From Oscillospiraceae bacterium (GTDB lineage Bacteria; Bacillota; Clostridia; Oscillospirales; Acutalibacteraceae), in contig SVOC01000021.1 in the NCBI GenBank assembly GCA_015066625.1, forward strand, positions 1-32,162: a stretch of 32,162 nucleotides of DNA, written 5' to 3'. Under the pieces are notes generated by a model. That model was not told the origin of the DNA, ran no database searches, and saw only the letters and a list, made by a program, of their open reading frames with translations. The position numbers and the translations under genes are program-made. Positions within the stretch are counted from its first letter, which is position 1. Each line of letters opens with the position of its first letter. Shown here piece by piece: positions 1-6,080 of the stretch.

Positions 1-128
1 CAAATTCTTATTTATCGCTCTAATCATACCACAGTAAAAAGAAAAATTCCACCGTGTTTTTTATTCCGTTCATATACAAAGGTACTGATTACTCTGCCCA
101 TATGGAAATAAACAGACCGCTTTTATTT

Positions 129-152
129 GCCCCGCTTCGTGCGGGGCTTTTT
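129..152 (+). terminator. Rho-independent terminator
   Basis: A 7-bp GC-rich stem (GCCCCGC at 129-135 with GCGGGGC at 141-147, 5-nt loop) is followed by TTTTTCTTTTT. It would stop transcription entering from the left, before the ribosome site of the gene that starts at 274. The 120 bases before it show no supportable gene. Confidence 0.8.
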
Positions 153-273
153 CTTTTTGTTCCGCCAACTTGGATTTATTATAAAATTTTTCTCCAACCT
201 TTGGAACATTTTGGCTTTCTTGTGTCGTATATGGTTGGAGGGCAAAATCATTATCAAAAAAGGAGTGAAAATT

Positions 274-1122
274 ATGCAAACTTCAAATGACTCTCTTATT
301 CTCGGTATTGACCACGGATACGGGAATATCAAAACAGCAAACAAGACTTTTGGAACAGGTGTTTATGTGAGCGACACCGAGCCTGCTTTCAAAAACAATT
401 TGCTTACGTGGAACGGTAAATACTACACAATCGGTGAAGGCCACAAGGAGTTCGTTGCCGACAAAATTCAGGATATGGATTACTATGTTCTGACCTTGGC
501 GGCTGTCGCTTACGAGCTTCGGGCACGGGGGTTGCGTGAGGCTAAAGTTCACTTGGCGGCAGGTCTTCCTCTGACCTGGCTCTCTGCTCAGAAGGAAGGC
601 TTTAAACAATACCTTTTGCAGAACAAAGAGGTTGAATTCAGCTTCAACACCATTGACTACAGGGTCGAGTTCACGGGTGCGGATATTTTTCCGCAGGGGT
701 TTGCCGCTGTTGCGGACAGAATTAACGAATTTAGAGGAACAAATATGCTCTGCGACATCGGCAACGGTACGATGAACGTTATGCTTATCAATGAGAAGAA
801 ACCCGAAAACCGAAGATGCTTCACGGAGAAATTCGGCACTCAGCAATGCGTGATTCAGGCAAAAGAAGATATGATGCGCACTCACCACGCAACGGTTGAT
901 GAATCTGTTATCACCCGTGTGAGTGGAACGCTGTTTTCTCACCTTGCCGAAATCGACACTCAGGCAGAGGAAATGTTCTCTCGGCTGGTTGAACAAATGG
1001 CAAATGCCGAAGGCATCACCGAGCAGCTCAAAGAACAAAACCAACTCGAATGGGTACAGCAAATGAATAACATCCGCCACCGTGCCACCGAAATCGTAAA
1101 CGCAGAGCTTATATATGTATAA
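274..1122 (+). pseudogene. ParM/StbA-like segregation protein fused to a TnpV-like transposon tail (chimeric gene)
   Basis: The start is ATG 274, not an upstream codon, because AAAGGAGTG lies just before it; the product is 282 aa. Residues 1 to about 216 read as an actin-like ParM/StbA plasmid-partition ATPase. DHGYGNIK (about 12-19) is the phosphate-1 loop and DIGNGT (about 161-166) the phosphate-2 loop. The family normally continues for another ~80-100 residues with a glycine-rich adenosine loop (GGG-type), which is absent. From about residue 217 (SGTLFSHLAEID, nucleotide ~920) the sequence instead matches what I recall of the C-terminus of TnpV proteins of Tn4451-like elements (EGITEQLKEQNQLEWVQQMNNIR...EIVNAELIY). 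Two unrelated genes therefore appear joined in frame by a deletion. An ATPase without its adenosine loop is unlikely to form filaments. The frame is intact, so a protein may still be made. The ParM half is a confident call; the TnpV half rests on remembered family sequence. Confidence 0.75.
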
Positions 1123-1357
1123 ACATTATCTTAACGTGTAACTGATGATGATTTGTCAAACTAAGTGCAACACTTTTTGATGGAATCATCTTCAAATGAC
1201 AGAATATCAAATCGCTTAATATAAAAGTTGTAATAAAATTTTTGGCTCCTTAGAACACCTGAATTCGTTTCAACCGCATACTTCATCTTTTTTGAGGAAA
1301 GTATCACCTATCATTGACGACTGCACACTGAACCCTTTTAACAACACCCTCAACATC
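1123..1357. other. AT-rich intergenic stretch, possible mobile-element debris
   Basis: No convincing gene is seen. On the minus strand a short open frame (about 1157-1305) ends in IKKCCT-stop next to the imperfect palindrome AAGTG-CAA-CACTT (about 1163-1175). This arrangement recalls the terminal part of an insertion sequence but is too short to assign. The segment separates the chimeric gene from the glycosyltransferase promoter. Confidence 0.3.
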
Positions 1358-1386
1358 TTGACAAAATTCAATAGGAAAACTATAAT
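1358..1386 (+). promoter_or_regulatory. Consensus sigma-70 promoter of the glycosyltransferase gene
   Basis: TTGACA (1358-1363), a 17-nt spacer, then TATAAT (1381-1386): both hexamers are perfect. The GAGGGGA ribosome site follows at about 1394-1400 and the ATG is at 1411, so the untranslated leader is very short (about 15-20 nt). Confidence 0.85.
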
Positions 1387-1410
1387 TTCTGTTGAGGGGA
1401 GATAACGATT

Positions 1411-2367
1411 ATGAATAAAAATTTATATATGATTATGTGTCATAAAAACTTAGATCAAGTTTTATTATTATCCAAAACAATGCTTACTGCAGATTCCGAC
1501 GTGGTTGTCCATGTAGATTCGTCGGTTAGCGACGATAAATATATGTCATTTTTAAATGAAGCAAAAAACATTCCGAATTTTTATGTCACCGATGAAAGAA
1601 TGCACGGTGTTTTAGACACCAGGAGCCTTGTAGATATTGTTTTTATAATGCTTTCACATGTCAAAAAGAAAGATTTAACATATAAAAACTATTGTTTGCT
1701 TAGTGGGCAGGACTTTCCAATAAAGCCGGTAAATGAAATCAACAAAAACTTGTTAGAAAACTATCCTACACTACACATTGATTGCACACCCTATGACACA
1801 AGCAATTGGATTTGTCCGAAATTCAAAAGCACACCGTGGCTGCTAAAATTCAGGAAATCCACATTACGTAAATTGAAATCTAAAAATCCTGTCAGAAAAT
1901 TATTAGAAAAAGCAATTCCGAAATTGCAAAATTTCCTTGAATTATTAAAACAAACCTCATATGACAAACTGACAAGGATTGGCGTTAGTTTATATGGTGG
2001 TTCAGCCTGGTGGATTTTACCCGACACCGCCATCGATTTTATTTATAATGAATATATAAATTCATCAAAAACAGTTAAGTATCTTTTGGAAACCCGTACT
2101 CCCGAAGAAACATTTTTCCAGACTATGATCATGCGTTCTCCATATAAAAACGATGTTCATATTAACCCGGTTCACCAAGTTGAACAAACTTGTAAAACAT
2201 GGGCGTATTTTTCAGATAAAAACAAACCATTTACAGGTCATCCTTATGTTTTTACAATAAATGAATTTGATAAACTTCGTGATTCTTCCTTTTGGTTTGC
2301 AAGAAAATTTGATATTCAGCAAGATCATGAAATCATTGAACTCATACAAAAGCATCTTATCAATTAG
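1411..2367 (+). CDS. GT14-type beta-1,6-N-acetylglucosaminyltransferase (core-2/I-branching family)
   Basis: The 318-aa product opens with MNKNLYMIMCHKN, continues with VVVHVDSS (about residues 26-34) and has NYCLLSGQDFPIKP near residue 100. This is the typical arrangement of the bacterial branch of the core-2/I-branching (GT14) family, which transfers a sugar, usually GlcNAc, from a nucleotide-sugar donor to cell-surface or capsular glycans. GGSAWWILP (about 196-204) and EETFFQTMI (about 231-239) are the conserved acceptor-side and acidic catalytic-region motifs of this family. No signal peptide or membrane segment is present, so it should act in the cytoplasm. It has its own perfect promoter and a good ribosome site. 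The gene is visibly more AT-rich than the chromosomal genes from 4041 onward and sits beside mobile-element remnants, which suggests horizontal acquisition. The natural acceptor cannot be deduced because no other polysaccharide genes are nearby. Confidence 0.85.
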   Translation: MNKNLYMIMCHKNLDQVLLLSKTMLTADSDVVVHVDSSVSDDKYMSFLNEAKNIPNFYVTDERMHGVLDTRSLVDIVFIMLSHVKKKDLTYKNYCLLSGQDFPIKPVNEINKNLLENYPTLHIDCTPYDTSNWICPKFKSTPWLLKFRKSTLRKLKSKNPVRKLLEKAIPKLQNFLELLKQTSYDKLTRIGVSLYGGSAWWILPDTAIDFIYNEYINSSKTVKYLLETRTPEETFFQTMIMRSPYKNDVHINPVHQVEQTCKTWAYFSDKNKPFTGHPYVFTINEFDKLRDSSFWFARKFDIQQDHEIIELIQKHLIN

Positions 2368-2426
2368 CATAGTAGAAAATTCAACACTTATATTGATATA
2401 AAAGATTTACTAAAAAGAAGTATTCA

Positions 2427-2645
2427 TTGAGATTGGACAATAAATATTTTGTTGTAATCAATTTTCCTAAATTTCCTCGTAACAACTCAGGCAACAATCA
2501 AGAACTGATGGAGAATGATGTTTTGAAGATTACCGAGCTCACAATTACGCATGATGGTGCAAAGAAATTTCCCTATGCAAAATCTACTAAACACAGAGTT
2601 CATAACTGGTATGACATCAAAGTAAACCTCTATATTTTAAATTGA
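2427..2645 (+). CDS. Unidentified short ORF (72 aa), possibly a remnant
   Basis: The frame opens with TTG 2427 after the purine-rich stretch AAAAAGAAG and stops at 2645, directly before a terminator. I do not recognise the product. It is a soluble, charged 72-residue sequence without membrane segments, ending NWYDIKVNLYILN. The reading frame is open only about 30 bases further upstream (TGA near 2394). No ATG and no strong ribosome site supports the start. It could be the tail of a decayed gene whose terminator is retained, or a chance frame in AT-rich DNA. Confidence 0.3.
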   Translation: MRLDNKYFVVINFPKFPRNNSGNNQELMENDVLKITELTITHDGAKKFPYAKSTKHRVHNWYDIKVNLYILN

Positions 2646-2682
2646 CTCCCTCTGTTGATTACCCAGCAGAGGGAGTTTTTTG
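2645..2682 (+). terminator. Strong Rho-independent terminator
   Basis: The perfect 10-bp stem ACTCCCTCTG (2645-2654) with CAGAGGGAGT (2667-2676) has a 12-nt loop and is followed by TTTTT. It closes the glycosyltransferase/short-ORF unit and insulates the PadR promoter that begins about 25 bp later. Confidence 0.9.
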
Positions 2683-2705
2683 TTTGTGCGTATCACACTA
2701 TATGC

Positions 2706-2754
2706 TTGACAATATCGAATATCGACAGTATAATATATATGTCGATATTCGATA
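2706..2754 (+). promoter_or_regulatory. PadR-gene promoter with a perfect 15-bp inverted-repeat operator
   Basis: TTGACA (2706-2711), a 17-nt spacer and TATAAT (2729-2734) form a perfect promoter. A perfect 15-bp inverted repeat brackets the -10 box: TATCGAATATCGACA (2713-2727) and TGTCGATATTCGATA (2740-2754), with a 12-nt gap. Each arm contains two copies of the ATATCGA-type half-site. Binding here would block RNA polymerase, the usual autoregulation mode of PadR repressors. That the PadR protein at 2771 is the ligand is inferred from position. Confidence 0.85.
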
Positions 2755-2770
2755 TAAAGGTGGTGCGGTT

Positions 2771-3079
2771 TTGCCGAGATTAAAATTTCAGACATTGACC
2801 GAGCAGATGTTTTATATTTTATTGTGTCTTAAAGAGGAATGTTGCGGAATTGATATTATGGATAAAGTTTCGCAGATGACAGACGGCAGAGTGAAAGTCG
2901 GCTCAGGTACGCTTTATAATCTGCTTGAACAGTTTTTGGATTCGGGTATTATTATTCAGACAAAAGCAGAGGGCAGACGCCGCAATTACGTTTTGACAGA
3001 AAAGGGAAAAGATGTGCTCAGATGCGAATATGAACGTCTTTGCTCGCAAGCAGAGGATTACCGTAAAATGTTTCTGTAA
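2771..3079 (+). CDS. PadR-family transcriptional regulator
   Basis: I place the start at TTG 2771, 10 bp after AAAGGTGG, giving 102 aa. The longer frame back to 2642 runs through the promoter and terminator and is not coding. The sequence is a winged helix-turn-helix of the PadR type: LTEQMFYILLCL (helix 1), GIDIMDKVSQMTDGRVKVGSGTLYNLLEQFLDSGII (recognition helix with the hallmark GTLY) and a wing rich in basic residues (KAEGRRRNYVLTEKGKDVL). A short C-terminal helix would mediate dimerisation. It is translated just upstream of the DUF2812 membrane protein (15-bp gap), the common PadR-DUF2812 pairing in Clostridia. It is probably the repressor of its own operon through the inverted repeat at 2713-2754. 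The inducing signal is unknown. Confidence 0.9.
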   Translation: MPRLKFQTLTEQMFYILLCLKEECCGIDIMDKVSQMTDGRVKVGSGTLYNLLEQFLDSGIIIQTKAEGRRRNYVLTEKGKDVLRCEYERLCSQAEDYRKMFL

Positions 3080-3094
3080 AAAGGAGGTCGGGTT

Positions 3095-3958
3095 ATGTCT
3101 CAAGAAAAAAGCTTTAAGACTTTTCGGAAAAATTTCGGTTATTACGACCGAACAGGTATACAAGAATATCTGGAACAAAAAGCTTCCGAAGGTTGGAGAC
3201 TTGTTAAAAAACAGTTTGCGAGTGAGTGGGAATTCAAGAAAACTGAACCGCAAAAACTTCATTATGCAATAACCTATCTCCCGCAGTATTCTAACGAGGG
3301 CAGTTTTTTGCTGTCCAAAGATAAAAAAGAATATCTTGAACTTTGTGCAGCATCGGGATGGCAGTTTGTTTGTGCATATAAGAATATGGTTATCTTTTTG
3401 AACGAGGAAGAAAACCCTTTACCTCTTGAAACTGACCCCGAAGTTGAACTTACCTTAATACACAAATCATTTTTAAAACACGATCTGCCAAAAAGTATTT
3501 TCTCTTTTGCGTTTTTTATGATAGCATTCTTTTACTTGTTGTTTTCCGATACTGTTTCCAAAGGTGTAGATTTGGTTTTGGGCTTTTTCGCATTTCTTTC
3601 TTTTTACACTGCTATCGATTTCTTCGGCTATCTTCGTTGGCGAAAGAAAGCACTTGCAGCAGCAGCAACAGGTAAATTCAGCAGAACAGGTATTCCCGAT
3701 AAGCTCCTTTCAGCTTTGATGGATGTGTTTTTGATTCTATGCGTTGCAATAATTATTATAAAATCAATTATAATGAGCGAATGGGAAACATCTATTGTAA
3801 TTGCTGTCATCGCTGTTATGGTAATTCTTAATGAGATTTTAGATAAGTTAAAAAAGAAAGCAGAGAATAATTGGAAAAAGAATCTGTTTAAATTTGTTTC
3901 GTTTTTGATTTATGTTGCAACTATATTTTTTGCAAACTATATTCTTGATTTGTTCTAA
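3095..3958 (+). CDS. DUF2812 domain membrane protein
   Basis: The start ATG 3095 follows AAAAGGAGGTCGGGTT, an excellent ribosome site; the product is 287 aa. Residues 1-125 form a soluble DUF2812-type domain with two similar halves, each carrying the E-Y/L-L-E-x-x-A-x-x-GW pattern (QEYLEQKASEGWRL at about 23-36 and KEYLELCAASGWQF at about 78-91). Five hydrophobic segments follow at about 134-151, 157-180, 204-226, 232-249 and 264-284. The protein should sit in the cytoplasmic membrane with the domain on one face. Its biochemical role is not known. It is co-transcribed with the PadR regulator, and such pairs are often thought to respond to membrane-active compounds, but the sequence does not show that here. 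Confidence 0.85.
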   Translation: MSQEKSFKTFRKNFGYYDRTGIQEYLEQKASEGWRLVKKQFASEWEFKKTEPQKLHYAITYLPQYSNEGSFLLSKDKKEYLELCAASGWQFVCAYKNMVIFLNEEENPLPLETDPEVELTLIHKSFLKHDLPKSIFSFAFFMIAFFYLLFSDTVSKGVDLVLGFFAFLSFYTAIDFFGYLRWRKKALAAAATGKFSRTGIPDKLLSALMDVFLILCVAIIIIKSIIMSEWETSIVIAVIAVMVILNEILDKLKKKAENNWKKNLFKFVSFLIYVATIFFANYILDLF

Positions 3959-3989
3959 TGCTGGCATTAAAACAGAAGATAAAAACACA

Positions 3990-4032
3990 GACCTCCTTGT
4001 AATGGTATCATCAAATACAAGGAGGTCATTTT
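3990..4032. terminator. Bidirectional terminator between convergent genes
   Basis: The perfect 12-bp stem GACCTCCTTGTA (3990-4001) pairs with TACAAGGAGGTC (4016-4027). ATTTTTAT follows on the plus strand, and the minus strand reads TGTGTTTTTAT after the stem. It serves both the DUF2812 gene (ending 3958) and the beta-helix gene (ending 4041). Confidence 0.9.
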
Positions 4033-4040
4033 TATATTCG

Positions 4041-5960
4041 TTATTTTATAATCTCAACCTTAAATATCGCTTTATTTTTTGAAACTGAAAGGTTGCCAAA
4101 GAGAAGGCAGTTAAAATCTTTTACGGTTATTTCCTGCGGTGGAACAACGGGATATTCCGCGTTGTACGAATCGGAAGTATGCTTTGAATTAACCTTGGTG
4201 AAAAGATAATTATATCCGATTCTGTGAACAAAGAAGCCGTCAACTTCTATTTTCTCAGGCAGATAGCAGGTATAGCCGAAATCGTGGTCCTCGGAATTTT
4301 CTGCATTGATAATATGGCTTGCAATGCCCGTGGGGTAAAATTTGCAGTTGCGGATAATAAGCTCACCGTTCCAGGTTGAACCGTAATCCGCACGAAGGTC
4401 AACAAAATCTTCTGCTAAAACGGTTGTATTTTCAATCCGTGCCGTACCGCTGCCTATAAGTTTTATTCCGTGATGGCCGAGAACAGAGTTTATAACCGTT
4501 GCGTTAAGCACACCCTGATGAGCGTCAAAACGTGAAAGCGCACATCCGTCATACACAAGATTTTTGCAGTAGTTGGTACCTGCGATTCCCCAATAATCGA
4601 TATCGGTTATGTCGTTTGTCTGATTGCAGTTTATAAACTTTGCATTAACCGCCGTTGCGGCGCCGATATCGTAAGTGCCCATTGTAACGGATGTTCCTGC
4701 AGAACCCGTTGTTACATACTTCTTGTGACCCGTGAATGTGCAGTTTTTCACCGTCACATCGGCACAGCACGAAAGGCTGACAAATGCCGAATAGGGCGCA
4801 CCCGTTTTGCCCTCATTTTTTATATCATGATATAATCCGTCAATAACCGTATTTGAGCGTCTGACCTGAATACCTCTTGCATAATAGTTATATTCGGAAG
4901 CGGCATTATTTGCAAGGGTTGTGAAGCTGCCGCCTTTTACGGACAGTGTTTCAGTATCGACGGGATAAGCCACGGCGGAGGTAATTGAATCAAAATCCCA
5001 GATAAGCGGAGTTTCGGGCGAAATGTTTCCGTTTTCGTCAACAAGGATAACATCTGTCTGATTGCTGCCCGAATTCTGATTTGCGCCCTTGCGGATATAC
5101 CGCTTCACATTGGAATCCGTAAGCACAACAAGGCTTTTGCTCTCGAGAGGGGTGCCGATATTTTTTGCGTCAATTTTAAGCGGCGAAACCCTGTCGGTTA
5201 TATTTACCGTACCCTTTGACGGGGCGATGTTGAATATCCACGCACTTCTGTTTTCCACCTTCGTATCGTCAATTATAAAACGTGCGGTTGACCAATCGGT
5301 ATCGGTCATAATGACAGCGGTTTTGTTTGCACCGCCGATATAATATGCTGCGGTTTCATTTGCGAAAACGCTCAGACCGTTGGCGTTTGCATATTCGTGG
5401 GCTTTCACAATAGCTTCAAAATCATCTGCTTTGCCGTCACCCACCGCACCGAAATCCTCATATGTTACATAATCGGAGAAGGTTTTGATATACTCATAAC
5501 CGTCTTTGAAATCATAAGTGCCTTGCGAATTCACAAGAACTTCATCCGCAAAAGCGGTTATTCCCCTTGAAATTCCCGCACTCTTACTGCCCGTGATATA
5601 AACATTGGAGTTTTTAACCTTAAGGCTGAAGGTATCGGTATCATTCAGTGTTTCGCTGATTATAAAAGCTTTTCCGCCGTTTCCCTCTGCGGCAATATTT
5701 TTACCGCAAGCCTTATAAATTTCATCGCAAAGAGTATCCGCAGCGTTTGAATACAGAGTACCGTCAGCACTGACAACGCAGTATTCATCAACAGATACGC
5801 CGTTTACGGTTATTCCGTCAAGAGGTCTTACAATATACGGGCTTTCATAACCGCCCTTTGCAAGCTCAATTTTAAGCTCCGTTTTGGAAAAAATCTGTGA
5901 AAACGGCGCGGTAAAGACCGAAACAATGCACATTATAAATGCTGCTATCCGTGAAAACAT
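4041..5960 (-). CDS. Secreted pectate-lyase-like right-handed beta-helix protein
   Basis: The 639-aa product begins at ATG 5960 with AAGGGTGATG as ribosome site. Residues 1 to about 25 (FSRIAAFIMCIVSVFTAPF) look like a signal peptide. After an N-terminal region, YEDFGAVGDGKADDFEAI (about 167-184) is the signature that opens the Pectate_lyase_3 (parallel beta-helix) fold. Later sequence is rich in short beta-strand coils with N/C-x-F repeats (for example VKNCTFTGHKKY and FINCNQTNDI), as in polysaccharide lyases, epimerases or tailspike-type glycosidases. Substrate and catalytic residues cannot be fixed from sequence alone. No sortase motif, S-layer domain or dockerin is visible, so it is probably released or held by other means. 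It forms a single-gene unit with its own promoter and a shared terminator. Confidence 0.8.
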   Translation of the reverse strand: MFSRIAAFIMCIVSVFTAPFSQIFSKTELKIELAKGGYESPYIVRPLDGITVNGVSVDEYCVVSADGTLYSNAADTLCDEIYKACGKNIAAEGNGGKAFIISETLNDTDTFSLKVKNSNVYITGSKSAGISRGITAFADEVLVNSQGTYDFKDGYEYIKTFSDYVTYEDFGAVGDGKADDFEAIVKAHEYANANGLSVFANETAAYYIGGANKTAVIMTDTDWSTARFIIDDTKVENRSAWIFNIAPSKGTVNITDRVSPLKIDAKNIGTPLESKSLVVLTDSNVKRYIRKGANQNSGSNQTDVILVDENGNISPETPLIWDFDSITSAVAYPVDTETLSVKGGSFTTLANNAASEYNYYARGIQVRRSNTVIDGLYHDIKNEGKTGAPYSAFVSLSCCADVTVKNCTFTGHKKYVTTGSAGTSVTMGTYDIGAATAVNAKFINCNQTNDITDIDYWGIAGTNYCKNLVYDGCALSRFDAHQGVLNATVINSVLGHHGIKLIGSGTARIENTTVLAEDFVDLRADYGSTWNGELIIRNCKFYPTGIASHIINAENSEDHDFGYTCYLPEKIEVDGFFVHRIGYNYLFTKVNSKHTSDSYNAEYPVVPPQEITVKDFNCLLFGNLSVSKNKAIFKVEIIK

Positions 5961-6003
5961 TTCTCATCACCCTTAATCGAATTAATCGGAATCGCCTGCT
6001 TCA

Positions 6004-6032
6004 AGTATATCACAACCAATATATTAACGCAA
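6004..6032 (-). promoter_or_regulatory. Probable promoter of the beta-helix gene
   Basis: On the minus strand TTGCGT (6027-6032) and TATACT (6004-6009) are separated by 17 nt, about 45 bp upstream of the ATG at 5960. The -10 is one base from consensus; the -35 matches four of six. Confidence 0.55.
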
Positions 6033-6046
6033 GAACAGAACATAGG

Positions 6047-6074
6047 AAAACCCCCGTACCCATGAGTACGAGGG
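6047..6074 (-). terminator. Terminator of the kinase operon
   Basis: CCCCCGTAC (6051-6059) pairs with GTACGAGGG (6066-6074). Read on the minus strand the stem contains one U-G pair and is followed by TTTTCC. It lies just after the histidine kinase stop at 6081. Confidence 0.65.
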
Positions 6075-6080
6075 TTAAAT

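Noticed and set aside
127-273. N-terminal extension of the ParM-like gene
   Set aside because: It starts inside a terminator hairpin; the family sequence and ribosome site begin at 274.
2642-2770. Upstream extension of the PadR frame
   Set aside because: It would translate the terminator, promoter and operator; TTG 2771 has the ribosome site.
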